Below, piece after piece: positions 48,729-57,926 of a stretch of 64,000 nt of DNA. The notes below the pieces were generated by a model. The model searched no databases. It was not told the origin of the DNA and saw only the letters and a program-made list of their open reading frames with translations. A program made the position numbers and the translations under genes. Every line of letters begins with the position of its first letter. The first letter of the stretch is position 1. This stretch comes from F22 sp963668535 (GTDB taxonomy: Bacteria; Bacteroidota; Bacteroidia; Bacteroidales; Bacteroidaceae): assembly GCA_963668535.1 (NCBI GenBank), contig OY764867.1, positions 682,001 to 746,000 on the forward strand, in the 5' to 3' direction.

Positions 48729-49349
48729 TTACAATTGTTTCAATGCTATTTTAACAACTTCTTCAACTACAGCAGAAGGGTGTTTCATTAAAATAGCTTG
48801 CACTGCCTTTTGAGTCGCTGCAGGCTGAAAGCCGAGCATGGTTAAAGCGGCAACAGCCTCTTGGCTCACCTGATGCTGTACAGCCAATGCGCTTGGAACT
48901 CCTCCACCAGACATGTCAACATTTACTGCACCAGACATTTGACCAGATACTTGAGCTATTTTATCTTTAAGTTCGACAATAATGCGTTCAGCAGTCTTCT
49001 TGCCAATTCCCTTAACACTTTGCAATAAGCTAATATTTTCTGTCATGATCACATCAGTCAATTCACGAGCTGACAAAGACGACAAAATTGTTCTAGCCGT
49101 ATTACCCGCAATCCCCCGCACAGAAGTCAATAATAAAAATAGTGAACGTTCAGCACGACTTACAAATCCAAATAATTGATGCGTATCTTCTCGAATCACC
49201 TCATATATATATAGTTTGACTTCTTTCTTTCCTTGAATGGCACTGTAAGTAGTCAACGAAATATTGACCTCATACCCCACCCCATAACATTCAACAACAG
49301 CTACAGTGGGCTGAAGTTCGGCCAATTCACCTCGTAAATATTCAATCAT
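48729..49349 (-). CDS. ruvA: Holliday junction branch migration protein RuvA
   Basis: RuvA tetramers bind four-way DNA junctions and load the RuvB motor. The 206-residue protein starts with the OB domain (MIEYLRGELAELQPTVAVVE and YGVGYEVNIS), then helix-hairpin-helix motifs (LLTSVRGIAGNTARTIL and LLQSVKGIGKKTAERII). It ends with the RuvB-binding domain III (AVAALTMLGFQPAATQKAV). Full length. It is divergent from thyA; ruvB is not in the window. Confidence 0.96.
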   Translation of the reverse strand: MIEYLRGELAELQPTVAVVECYGVGYEVNISLTTYSAIQGKKEVKLYIYEVIREDTHQLFGFVSRAERSLFLLLTSVRGIAGNTARTILSSLSARELTDVIMTENISLLQSVKGIGKKTAERIIVELKDKIAQVSGQMSGAVNVDMSGGGVPSALAVQHQVSQEAVAALTMLGFQPAATQKAVQAILMKHPSAVVEEVVKIALKQL

Positions 49350-49416
49350 AATTGGTCTTTCATTTTAATAACAAGCGAAAATACAGAAATTATATGACAT
49401 AATCGAATAGATTTAT

Positions 49417-49425
49417 TACTTTTGC
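49417..49425 (+). promoter_or_regulatory. Bacteroides -7 element upstream of thyA
   Basis: TACTTTTGC matches the consensus and lies about 70 bases before the thyA ATG at 49494. It overlaps the TTG of a longer in-frame extension, which argues against that earlier start. Confidence 0.6.
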
Positions 49426-49493
49426 ATCTGCTGGCTTTCAAAAATACACAGCCAAGCGTTATTATATTCGAATTCAAAATATATCACCCAACA

Positions 49494-50288
49494 ATGAAAC
49501 AATACCAAGATCTCCTTCGCCGTGTTCTTGAAGAAGGTGCACAAAAAGGTGACCGTACAGGCACAGGTACCCAAAGTATATTCGGGCACCAAATGCGCTT
49601 CGACTTACGTGAAGGTTTCCCAGCTTTAACAACTAAGAAATTACATCTTAAGTCAATCATACATGAACTGTTATGGTTTCTAAAGGGAGATACTAACGTA
49701 AAATATCTACAAGAGAACGGTGTACGCATTTGGAATGAATGGGCCGATGAAAATGGAGATTTGGGACATATATATGGATATCAATGGCGCTCTTGGCCTG
49801 ATTATCAAGGTGGACATATTGACCAAATATCCAATTTAATCGAAACCATAAAAAAAGATCCCAATTCACGCCGTATGCTAGTAAGTGCTTGGAACGTAGC
49901 AGATATCAACAATATGAATTTGCCTCCATGCCATATCCTCTTTCAACTATATGTAGCTGACGGACGATTAAGTATGCAACTGTACCAACGCTCAGCAGAC
50001 ATCTTTTTAGGAGTACCTTTTAACATCGCTAGCTACGCGCTACTTTTGATGATGATGGCGCAAGTCACAGGACTAGAAGCAGGCGAATTTATACATACAT
50101 TAGGAGATGCCCACATTTATAATAACCATATTGAACAAGTCAAACTACAACTTACACGTGATCCTAGACCATTACCACGTATGGTCATTAATCCAGATGT
50201 AAAAAACATATTTGATTTTACATTCGAAGATTTCTCACTTGAGGACTACCATCCTCATCCACATATAGCGGGTAAGGTTTCGGTATAA
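49494..50288 (+). CDS. thyA: Thymidylate synthase
   Basis: ThyA methylates dUMP to dTMP with methylene-tetrahydrofolate. From the ATG at 49494 the protein has 264 residues, the standard length, and begins MKQYQDLLRRVLEEGAQKGD. The active-site cysteine lies in MNLPPCHILFQLYV; RTGTGTQSIFG, QLYQRSADIFLGVPFNIASY and the C-terminal HPHIAGKVSV are all typical. A 24-codon upstream extension from TTG is rejected because it lacks homology and starts inside the promoter. The last codons form one arm of a terminator hairpin. Confidence 0.98.
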   Translation: MKQYQDLLRRVLEEGAQKGDRTGTGTQSIFGHQMRFDLREGFPALTTKKLHLKSIIHELLWFLKGDTNVKYLQENGVRIWNEWADENGDLGHIYGYQWRSWPDYQGGHIDQISNLIETIKKDPNSRRMLVSAWNVADINNMNLPPCHILFQLYVADGRLSMQLYQRSADIFLGVPFNIASYALLLMMMAQVTGLEAGEFIHTLGDAHIYNNHIEQVKLQLTRDPRPLPRMVINPDVKNIFDFTFEDFSLEDYHPHPHIAGKVSV

Positions 50289-50304
50289 TCTGAAACCTTA
50301 CCCG
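50269..50304 (+). terminator. Terminator hairpin overlapping the end of thyA
   Basis: Bases 50269-50281 and 50292-50304 form a 13-bp perfect stem with a 10-base loop. The thyA stop codon (50286-50288) lies in the loop, so the 5' arm is coding sequence. No pure T-tract follows. Confidence 0.65.
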
Positions 50305-50378
50305 TTGTGCTGACTGATGATACCACTCGTTAGTTTGCTTAGAATATCATTATTTTAATTATACCAAAAACACAGTTT

Positions 50379-51248
50379 ATGAAGTATCAGATGATTGTAC
50401 TGGCCAAACAAGTGCCAGACACCCGAAACGTGGGTAAAGATGCGATGAACGAAGATGGAACGGTCAATCGTAAAGTCCTACCTGCAATCTTCAATCCTGA
50501 AGACCTAAACGCATTAGAACAAGCACTTCTAATCAAAGACCGCTTTCCTGAATCCACAATTACTATTTTAACCATGGGGCCTCCACGTGCAGCTGATTTA
50601 TTACGTGAAGGATTATATAGAGGTGCAGATAGAGCTGTATTGCTTACAGATAGAGCATTTGCTGGTGCAGATACACTAGCCACGAGTTATGCCTTATCAC
50701 AAGCTATCAAGCACATAGGCGACTTCGACCTTATCATTGGTGGACGTCAAGCAATTGACGGAGATACTGCTCAAGTTGGTCCACAAGTAGCGGAGAAACT
50801 ACATATTCCTCAAGTCACATATACAGAAGAGGTTCTTGATATCACACAAAAAGATGTGACTATTCGTCGTCATATTGATGGTGGAGTAGAAACAGTAAAA
50901 GCTCCTCTTCCACTTATGATTACGGTAACAGGATCAGCCACTCCCTGCCGTCCACGTCATGCAAAATTAGTCATGCAATACAAACGTGCCATGACCCCTA
51001 CAGAATGGGAAACGACTTATCCAGATCGTGCATTACTTGCTATTGAAAGTCCTTTGCACATCGCACAATGGTCCACTCAAGATGTCAATGCTGATATCGC
51101 ACAATGTGGTCTATCAGGTTCTCCAACTAAAGTAAAAAAAGTTGAGAACATCAATTTTGTAGCCAAAGAAAACCGTCGCTTGACTGGATCAGATGAAGAA
51201 ATAGAAAGCCTCATCTTGGAATTACTTGAAAACCACACAATCGGATAA
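50379..51248 (+). CDS. etfB: Electron transfer flavoprotein beta subunit
   Basis: EtfB pairs with EtfA to accept electrons from acyl-CoA dehydrogenases. The 289-residue protein shows the ETF beta pattern: IVLAKQVPDTR near the start, VNRKVLPAIFNPEDLNALEQ, the ATM/GPP region ITILTMGPPRAADLLREGLY, and the signature IIGGRQAIDGDTAQVGPQVA. The dehydrogenase recognition loop is present near residue 195 (TPCRPRHAKLVMQYKR). It is the first gene of an etfB-etfA-acyl-CoA dehydrogenase operon and is 3 bases from etfA. Confidence 0.96.
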   Translation: MKYQMIVLAKQVPDTRNVGKDAMNEDGTVNRKVLPAIFNPEDLNALEQALLIKDRFPESTITILTMGPPRAADLLREGLYRGADRAVLLTDRAFAGADTLATSYALSQAIKHIGDFDLIIGGRQAIDGDTAQVGPQVAEKLHIPQVTYTEEVLDITQKDVTIRRHIDGGVETVKAPLPLMITVTGSATPCRPRHAKLVMQYKRAMTPTEWETTYPDRALLAIESPLHIAQWSTQDVNADIAQCGLSGSPTKVKKVENINFVAKENRRLTGSDEEIESLILELLENHTIG

Positions 51249-51251
51249 ACC

Positions 51252-52274
51252 ATGAAAAATTTATTTGTATATCTTGAAATAGAAGGCGATGTCGTAGCAG
51301 ACGTCAGTCTAGAATTATTAACTAAAGGCCGTTCATTGGCCACAGAACTAGGTGTTGAACTAGAGGCTATCGCTATTGGTTACGAGCTCGAAACAATTGC
51401 TGAACAAGTCATCCCCTACGGAGTCGATATCCTACACTTATTTGATGATAAGCGCTTAGCTCCATACACTACATTGCCAACAACAAGTATTTTGGTCAAT
51501 CTTTTCAAAAAAGAACAACCACAAATTTGTTTAATGGGGGCTACAGTTATTGGACGTGACTTAGGTCCTCGCGTTTCTTCAGCTTTAATTAGTGGACTAA
51601 CAGCAGATTGTACCTCTTTGGTTATTGGTGATTACGAAGACAAAAAGATGAAGAAACAATACGATAACTTATTGTATCAAATTCGTCCAGCATTCGGTGG
51701 CAATATCGTCGCTACAATTGTTAATCCTGAAAATCGACCACAGATGGCCACCGTGCGTGAAGGAGTCATGAAACGTCAGATTCTAGATCCAGACTATAAA
51801 GCAAAATCAGTCGTACGTCACGAGGTCAACGAATTTGTATCAACAGAAGACTTCGTTGTAGAAGTTATTGATCGCCATATAGAAAAAGCAGCTCATAATT
51901 TGAAAGGCTCACCTATTGTAGTCTGTGGCGGATATGGTGTAGGATCCAAAGAAAATTTCAACCTACTTTTTGACTTAGCAAAATGTCTAAGTGGTGAAGT
52001 TGGCGCTAGTCGTGCAGCAGTAGATGCAGGATTTGCAGACCATGATCGCCAAATTGGTCAAACAGGTGTTACTGTTCGCCCTAAACTATATATTGCTTGT
52101 GGTATCTCTGGACAAATTCAGCACATTGCTGGTATGCAAGAAAGTGCAATGATTATCTCAATCAACAATGATCCAGATGCCCCAATTAATAACATCGCAG
52201 ATTATGTCATCACAGGAGATATTGAAGAAGTACTCCCTAAGATGATTCATTTTTACAAAAGCAACAGCAAATAA
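51252..52274 (+). CDS. etfA: Electron transfer flavoprotein alpha subunit
   Basis: EtfA binds FAD and, with EtfB, passes electrons onward. The 340-residue protein has the C-terminal FAD-binding signature AGFADHDRQIGQTGVTVRP, then LYIACGISGQIQHIAGMQES and NNDPDAPINNIADYVITGD. The N-terminal lobe matches ETF alpha (FLMGATVIGRDLGPRVSSAL-like). No 4Fe-4S ferredoxin domain is present, so it is the ordinary type. It is followed 12 bases later by the acyl-CoA dehydrogenase, whose ribosome-binding site begins in the etfA stop region. Confidence 0.96.
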   Translation: MKNLFVYLEIEGDVVADVSLELLTKGRSLATELGVELEAIAIGYELETIAEQVIPYGVDILHLFDDKRLAPYTTLPTTSILVNLFKKEQPQICLMGATVIGRDLGPRVSSALISGLTADCTSLVIGDYEDKKMKKQYDNLLYQIRPAFGGNIVATIVNPENRPQMATVREGVMKRQILDPDYKAKSVVRHEVNEFVSTEDFVVEVIDRHIEKAAHNLKGSPIVVCGGYGVGSKENFNLLFDLAKCLSGEVGASRAAVDAGFADHDRQIGQTGVTVRPKLYIACGISGQIQHIAGMQESAMIISINNDPDAPINNIADYVITGDIEEVLPKMIHFYKSNSK

Positions 52275-52280
52275 GGAGGA
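52273..52280 (+). promoter_or_regulatory. Strong Shine-Dalgarno site for the acyl-CoA dehydrogenase
   Basis: AAGGAGGA lies 6 bases before the ATG at 52287 and is fully complementary to the anti-Shine-Dalgarno sequence of the 16S gene in this window. Most starts here have no such site, as is usual in Bacteroidota. Confidence 0.7.
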
Positions 52281-52286
52281 CAGAAC

Positions 52287-54050
52287 ATGGCTAATTTTTA
52301 TTTAGATACACCAGAACTAAAAAAACATCTACAACATCCACTAATGGAGCGTATTATCACGCTAAAAGAACGTGAGTTTAGTGAAAAAGATGCATATGCT
52401 TATGCTCCCAAAGATGTTCAAGATGCGCAAGACAGCTACGACCGCGTATTAGAAATTGTCGGTGAAGTATGTGGAGATATCATTGCCCCTAATGCAGAAG
52501 GAGTCGATAATGAAAAACCAGTTTGTGCCAACGGTCGCGTCAGTTATGCATCAGGTACAGCACAAAACCTACAAGCATGTCGTCAAGCAGGGCTGATGGG
52601 CATGTCAATGCCACGCCGTCTTGGAGGGTTGAATTTCCCCATTACTCCATATATTATGGCAGCAGACATGGTATCTCGTAGTGATGCTGGATTTGAGAAC
52701 CTTTGGGGACTCCAAGACTGTGCTGAAACAATATACGAATTTGGTAGCGAAGAACAAAAGCAAAAATACATCACTCGTGTCTGCGAAGGTGAGACAATGA
52801 GTATGGACTTAACAGAACCTGATGCGGGTTCTGATTTACAAGCAGTAATGCTTAAAGCCACATACAGTGAGGAAGATCAATGCTGGTATTTAAATGGCGT
52901 AAAACGCTTTATCACAAACGGAGATAGTGATATTCACTTGGTACTGGCTCGTTCTGAAGAAGGCAGCAAAGATGGACGTGGTTTATCTATGTTTATTTAT
53001 GACAAGCGCAATGGTGGAGTTACTGTACGTCGTATTGAAAACAAAATGGGTATTAAAGGGTCTCCTACTTGCGAACTTGTGTACAAGAACGCTAAAGCAG
53101 AGCTATGTGGTAGCCAACGACTAGGGTTGATTAAGTATGTTATGGCATTGATGAATGGCGCACGTCTTGGGATTGCTGCCCAATCAGTTGGTATCTCCGA
53201 AGCATGCTATCGTGAAGCAAAGGCCTATGCAGCAGAACGTATGCAATTTGGCAAAACTATTGACAAAATGCTTCCAGTGAGCGAAATGCTGAATGTAATC
53301 AAAGCTAAATTAGACGCTAATCGTTGCTTGTTATACGAAACTTGTAGATATGTAGATATGTATAAGATTTTGGAAGATATCAGCAAAGAACGTAAGTTAG
53401 ACCCAGAAGAACGTAAAGAGCAAAAAATGTATGCCAAACTAGCAGACTCATTTACTCCTATTGCTAAAGGCATGGGTAGTGAATTTGCTAATCAAAATGC
53501 TTACGACTGCATCCAAATTCATGGCGGATCTGGTTTCATGAAAGACTACGCTTGTGAACGCATCTATCGAGATGCTCGTATCACATCTATTTATGAAGGA
53601 ACAACTCAACTACAAGTCGTCGCTGCCATTCGTTATGTCACAACAGGTGCTTACCTAAAACGTATTCTTGAGTTTGAAGAGATGCTAGATACCTCTGTTG
53701 CAAATTGTGCATCGGACGGATACTATTGTGAATTTGCTTCTGATTATAATACAGAAATAGAACGCATAGTAAAAATGCGTGAACATTTGGAAGAAGCGAC
53801 TGCTCGAGTTGTAGAAACAAAGAACCAGGAATATCTAGATTTATTATCTCGCGAACTAGTAGAGATCGCTGGACATACAATCATGAGTCACTTGCTATTA
53901 CAAAGTGTGAAAAACATTCCGGAAATGCGCAACTCTTGTCACGTATACATTCGTTATGCATTTGGAGAAGTTTTAAAACACTATAACCGTATCATGACTA
54001 CAGAAGTCAGTGATCTTCACCTGTACAAGCTACAAAAAGAAGAAGCATAA
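52287..54050 (+). CDS. Acyl-CoA dehydrogenase (long form)
   Basis: The enzyme oxidises an acyl-CoA to its enoyl-CoA with FAD and should pass electrons to the adjacent EtfAB. The 587-residue protein has a typical core: MSMDLTEPDAGSDLQAVMLK (FAD/substrate region), GVKRFITNGDSDIHLVLARS, NKMGIKGSPTCELVYKNAKA, CIQIHGGSGFMKDYACERIY and RITSIYEGTTQLQVVAAIRY. The C-terminus is about 190 residues longer than classical short-chain dehydrogenases, as in the long-form family. In anaerobic Bacteroidales the operon could also run towards reduction (butyryl- or crotonyl-CoA type); this is inference. A strong terminator follows. Confidence 0.94.
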   Translation: MANFYLDTPELKKHLQHPLMERIITLKEREFSEKDAYAYAPKDVQDAQDSYDRVLEIVGEVCGDIIAPNAEGVDNEKPVCANGRVSYASGTAQNLQACRQAGLMGMSMPRRLGGLNFPITPYIMAADMVSRSDAGFENLWGLQDCAETIYEFGSEEQKQKYITRVCEGETMSMDLTEPDAGSDLQAVMLKATYSEEDQCWYLNGVKRFITNGDSDIHLVLARSEEGSKDGRGLSMFIYDKRNGGVTVRRIENKMGIKGSPTCELVYKNAKAELCGSQRLGLIKYVMALMNGARLGIAAQSVGISEACYREAKAYAAERMQFGKTIDKMLPVSEMLNVIKAKLDANRCLLYETCRYVDMYKILEDISKERKLDPEERKEQKMYAKLADSFTPIAKGMGSEFANQNAYDCIQIHGGSGFMKDYACERIYRDARITSIYEGTTQLQVVAAIRYVTTGAYLKRILEFEEMLDTSVANCASDGYYCEFASDYNTEIERIVKMREHLEEATARVVETKNQEYLDLLSRELVEIAGHTIMSHLLLQSVKNIPEMRNSCHVYIRYAFGEVLKHYNRIMTTEVSDLHLYKLQKEEA

Positions 54051-54077
54051 AAGTTTTGTATAGTCATAGAACACATT

Positions 54078-54113
54078 TGGGGTGTATCGAATTATCGGTA
54101 CATCCCATTTTTT
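54078..54113 (+). terminator. Intrinsic terminator after the etf operon
   Basis: A 13-bp stem (54078-54090 and 54095-54107, two G-U pairs) with a 4-base ATTA loop is followed by six T. The next 140 bases up to 54251 hold no gene. Confidence 0.88.
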
Positions 54114-54251
54114 ATTCTATCAATCAGTCACTTTAAATTGGAGTAAGTCTTTGTTTTTTTAAAAAAATAAATGTAAGTTTGTAGCTCATATTCAGGCAGT
54201 CTGTTCTATTTATGATGAAGAGGCTGCCTCTCATTTAATTAATTGTATATT

Positions 54252-54464
54252 ATGAAAGAAAAAGGCATTGCATATGTTTTATGGTTTTTCTTAGGCTCTT
54301 TATCCATGCACCGCTTCTATTTAGGCAAATGGATTACGGGAATATTGTACCTTTTCACATTTCAATTATTTGGCATTGGTTGGATCATAGACTTGTTCCT
54401 TATCAGTGGCATGGTAGATCGTTATAACTTCGAACACGGCTATATTCAAGCTAGAAGATACTAA
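54252..54464 (+). CDS. TM2 domain membrane protein
   Basis: This 70-residue protein consists of one TM2 domain: two membrane helices joined by a short turn, with LWFFLGSLSMHRFYLGKWIT and FGIGWIIDLFLISGMVDRYN. The ATG at 54252 (MKEKGIAY) is preferred over a TTG three codons upstream. TM2 proteins are widespread and poorly understood. It is separated by only 7 bases from the mechanosensitive channel gene and is likely cotranscribed with it. Confidence 0.88.
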   Translation: MKEKGIAYVLWFFLGSLSMHRFYLGKWITGILYLFTFQLFGIGWIIDLFLISGMVDRYNFEHGYIQARRY

Positions 54465-54471
54465 TTTTTTT

Positions 54472-55767
54472 ATGGTAATACTTAATAACACAGTGAACTC
54501 TCTTACAGAATTCAACCACTTTTTTATAGCTATTTTCCAATGGGATGCAACAGATACAATGCACATTTTGTGGGCAAAACTTATCACTGTTGCTGCTATA
54601 TTCTTATTTGCCTGGGGATGTAATAAGGTTGTACGGTATTTCCTCGTTCATGTTGTCACTCCTATTATCAAAAAGACCAAAATACAATGGGATGATATTC
54701 TCTTGCATCATGGTGTACTTACCCATCTTAGCAAACTAGTAGCCCCTATCATCATATACACGCTGACTCCAGCAGCTTTACCTGATGGAGATTTTTGGTT
54801 TGCAGTACTTGAGCGTTTAAGTTTAGTCTATATCACGATATCTTTTACACGCATGATAAGTTCTGTGTTTACTGCTATATACGATATGTTTAGTGATAAA
54901 CAAGAATATAAGGGACGTCCCCTCAAAGGTTTACTACAAACCTCCCAAGTCATACTTATTATTATAGCAGGCATATTATGTATTTCCATTATCATGAATG
55001 AATCACCTAAAACACTATTGACTACATTAGGTGCTTCAGCTGCTATTATATTACTTATCTTTAAAGATAGTATTATGGGCTTTGTTGCTGGTATTCAACT
55101 AGCAGCCAATGACATGGTCAAAGTTGGCGATTGGATCTGTATGCCTAAATACAATGTTGATGGTAATATTATAGAAGTCAGCTTGAATACTGTCAAGGTA
55201 CAAAATTGGGACAATACGATTGTTACAGTCCCCCCTTATGCCCTTGTTAGCGATTCTATGCAGAACTGGAAAGGAATGATTGAGTCGGGTGGACGTCGCA
55301 TAAAACGTGCTGTTTATATAGACCAAAACAGCGTGGATTTTTTGAGTAAAGAAGATATTGAAGCTTTTAAAAAAATACAAATTCTTCGACCATATATAGA
55401 AGAGGAGGAGGCCGAATTGATCGAGTATAATAAAAAGATGGGAATAGATGACAGCGTACTAATCAATGGCCGTCGTCAAACCAATCTAGGCATATTCCGT
55501 GCTTATTTAAAACAGTACCTTTTGAACCTACCAGTTGTCAATCAAGAGCTCACTTGCATGGTGCGTCAACTACCACCTAGCCCCAAAGGAGTACCATTAG
55601 AACTCTACTTCTTTAGTACAATAAAATCATGGGTCGCATACGAAGGCGTACAAGCTGACGTATTCGATCATGTTTTAGCTGTTGTCCCTCATTTCGGACT
55701 ACGCGTATTTCAGGAGCCTACAGGTCAGGAGATTCAACAAGCTATTTCTAGTATATCAAAAAACTAA
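54472..55767 (+). CDS. MscS-family mechanosensitive channel (YbdG-like)
   Basis: The 431-residue protein has about five membrane helices (to about residue 200), then the MscS pore and beta domains with LLTTLGASAAIILLIFKDSI, AANDMVKVGDWICMP, VQNWDNTIVTVPPYALVSD and NWKGMIESGGRRIKRAVYI. The last block is typical of E. coli YbdG rather than MscS itself. It probably releases solutes at high membrane tension in the inner membrane. The C-terminal cytoplasmic domain carries an insert of about 60 residues common to YbdG. Confidence 0.92.
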   Translation: MVILNNTVNSLTEFNHFFIAIFQWDATDTMHILWAKLITVAAIFLFAWGCNKVVRYFLVHVVTPIIKKTKIQWDDILLHHGVLTHLSKLVAPIIIYTLTPAALPDGDFWFAVLERLSLVYITISFTRMISSVFTAIYDMFSDKQEYKGRPLKGLLQTSQVILIIIAGILCISIIMNESPKTLLTTLGASAAIILLIFKDSIMGFVAGIQLAANDMVKVGDWICMPKYNVDGNIIEVSLNTVKVQNWDNTIVTVPPYALVSDSMQNWKGMIESGGRRIKRAVYIDQNSVDFLSKEDIEAFKKIQILRPYIEEEEAELIEYNKKMGIDDSVLINGRRQTNLGIFRAYLKQYLLNLPVVNQELTCMVRQLPPSPKGVPLELYFFSTIKSWVAYEGVQADVFDHVLAVVPHFGLRVFQEPTGQEIQQAISSISKN

Positions 55768-55814
55768 ACAAGACAAAAAAGGCATTAGCAACCTATTAGC
55801 TAACAAGTTTTTTC

Positions 55815-55823
55815 TATCTTTGC
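55815..55823 (+). promoter_or_regulatory. Bacteroides -7 element upstream of the putative porin
   Basis: TATCTTTGC is a perfect match, 24 bases before the ATG at 55848. No clear TTTG at -33 was found. Confidence 0.65.
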
Positions 55824-55847
55824 AGCTGTATATTGTAAAATAACTGT

Positions 55848-57908
55848 ATGAAACAACAAAATATTCTAGCCACTCTTTTCGGATTTCTCTTCTTTTGTAT
55901 GCTTCCAGCACAAGCACAACGTGTTTACACCGATGACGAAATGGAAAAGAAAGGCTATCAAATAGACCCCAATATGAAGGTAGGAAAAGACTCAACAAAA
56001 GTTGATGTCGAAATTCCCGCCCCAAAGTTATATTCATGGACAGTCAGCAAAAACCTAGGCAATATAATACCTGTTGATGTGGATACGCTTGCTCACAATT
56101 TCCAAAATGAGCAACTTACAAGCGGAATGAAAGGGCATTACAACTATCTTGGAAATCTAAATAGCCCTCGTATTAATCGTTTGTATATGGATCGTAACAT
56201 GTATAGAGAAAACATCTTTCTACAGCCATACTCATACTTCATTATTAATCCAGAACAAGTTCACTTTACAAATAGCAATATACCATACACGAACTTGACT
56301 TACTTCAAAGCAGGGAACAAACAATATGGTGAAGAAAACTTCAAATCATATTTCAGTATCAATGCAACGAAAGATCTATCCTTTGGATTCCGTTTTAACT
56401 ATCTTATAGGTCGAGGGTACTATGCTGATCAATCCACCAAAGGATTTAACGGCATGGTTTTTAGTTCTTATCGAGGAGAACGTTATCAACTCCATGCTGT
56501 GTACACCAGTAATTACCTTGAGACATTAGAAAATGGAGGGATAGAAGATGATAAATATATCACCGATCCTCAAGCAATGGCCGAAGGGAAACGCAGTTAC
56601 GAGACGATGAATATTCCTACAAATATGACATCTACTTGGAATAACAATCGTAATGCAATGTTCTATCTTAGTCATCGCTATAATATAGGTTTTGCAAAGA
56701 AAGTTGCCGTAGCCATTGAAGACTCCACAAAAGCTAAACGTGACTCATTAGGCCGTGTGTTGCCCGTCTTTCGAAAAGAATATATTCCAGTCACAAGCTT
56801 TATTCATACGTTGAGTATTGAACGAGATTTTCACCGATTTGTATCACGTAGTGAGGCAGAAGATCAATATGACTACACATATATTTCTCATACCAATGGA
56901 CTTAGCAATGACACAACACGTTATCTCGGCATACGCAACACGATAGGTCTAAACTTAATGGAGGGATTTAATCGATACGCTAAAGCAGGGCTTACAGCAT
57001 TTGTGACTCATAAATATGACCGCTATCTACTTATGGGGGAAGAAGCTCATAAGGAAGATATTTACAAAGAGAACCGCATATATATCGGTGGTGAATTACG
57101 TAAAACACAAGGCAGTCTATTACATTACACTCTTTGGGGACAAGCAGGTATTGGTATGGATGCGATTGGTGAAGCTCAATTTAAAGGGGATTTAGATTGC
57201 AATTTGCCTCTATTGGGAGATACCTTGACGGTCAAAGGATTGGCACAATACAATCGCTTACTACCCAACTTCTATCTACGCCACTACCACGGTACACATT
57301 TCTGGTGGGATCAAGATTTAGATACAGAAACGCGAATGCGTTTAGGTGGTTCATTGCAATCACACCGTTGGGGAACGAAAGTATCATTTGCGATTGAAAA
57401 TATCACCAACTACGCCTACTTTGGACAAACTGGTATAGCTCAACAATATGACGATAATATCCAAATGCTACAAGCCCAGTTAACACAGAATTTCAAGCTG
57501 GGTATTTTTCATTGGGACAACGAATTGACCTATCAAAAGAGCAGTAAACAAGAAATTATTCCTGTTCCAGATTTCTCACTCTACTCCAATTTTTATATTA
57601 AAACTGCCGTAGCTAAAAAAGTACTTAAAGTCCGTCTTGGAGCTGATGTCCGTTATTTCACATCATATAAAGCCCCATACTACGTACCAGGTATCAGCAA
57701 CTATGCACTACAGCCTGATAATGACCAAGTAGACATAGGCAACTACCCTATCGTCAACTTATACGCCAATTTACGTCTGAAGCGTACACGTATATTTGTA
57801 CAAGCTTATCACGTAAATCAAAGTACTGGAAACTACTTCTTAGTACCGCATTACCCGATTAATCAGATGCTATTCAAATTTGGTCTTTCGTGGAATTTCT
57901 ACGACTAA
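55848..57908 (+). CDS. Putative outer-membrane porin (Bacteroidetes type)
   Basis: A signal peptide (MKQQNILATLFGFLFFCMLP, cleavage after AQAQ) precedes a 660-residue protein rich in alternating aromatic strands such as YFSINATKDLSFGFRFNYL and TRIFVQAYHVNQSTGNYF. It ends with a terminal aromatic strand (FGLSWNFYD). No plug or TonB box is seen. It matches the Bacteroidetes group annotated as 'putative porin'. It probably forms a passive channel in the outer membrane. It is 18 bases from the next gene and has its own promoter. Confidence 0.83.
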   Translation: MKQQNILATLFGFLFFCMLPAQAQRVYTDDEMEKKGYQIDPNMKVGKDSTKVDVEIPAPKLYSWTVSKNLGNIIPVDVDTLAHNFQNEQLTSGMKGHYNYLGNLNSPRINRLYMDRNMYRENIFLQPYSYFIINPEQVHFTNSNIPYTNLTYFKAGNKQYGEENFKSYFSINATKDLSFGFRFNYLIGRGYYADQSTKGFNGMVFSSYRGERYQLHAVYTSNYLETLENGGIEDDKYITDPQAMAEGKRSYETMNIPTNMTSTWNNNRNAMFYLSHRYNIGFAKKVAVAIEDSTKAKRDSLGRVLPVFRKEYIPVTSFIHTLSIERDFHRFVSRSEAEDQYDYTYISHTNGLSNDTTRYLGIRNTIGLNLMEGFNRYAKAGLTAFVTHKYDRYLLMGEEAHKEDIYKENRIYIGGELRKTQGSLLHYTLWGQAGIGMDAIGEAQFKGDLDCNLPLLGDTLTVKGLAQYNRLLPNFYLRHYHGTHFWWDQDLDTETRMRLGGSLQSHRWGTKVSFAIENITNYAYFGQTGIAQQYDDNIQMLQAQLTQNFKLGIFHWDNELTYQKSSKQEIIPVPDFSLYSNFYIKTAVAKKVLKVRLGADVRYFTSYKAPYYVPGISNYALQPDNDQVDIGNYPIVNLYANLRLKRTRIFVQAYHVNQSTGNYFLVPHYPINQMLFKFGLSWNFYD

Positions 57909-57926
57909 ACATAAGTATCACGTTTT

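Noticed and set aside
49422..49493. 24-codon N-terminal extension of thyA from a TTG
   Set aside because: It starts inside the promoter element and standard ThyA begins at the ATG at 49494.
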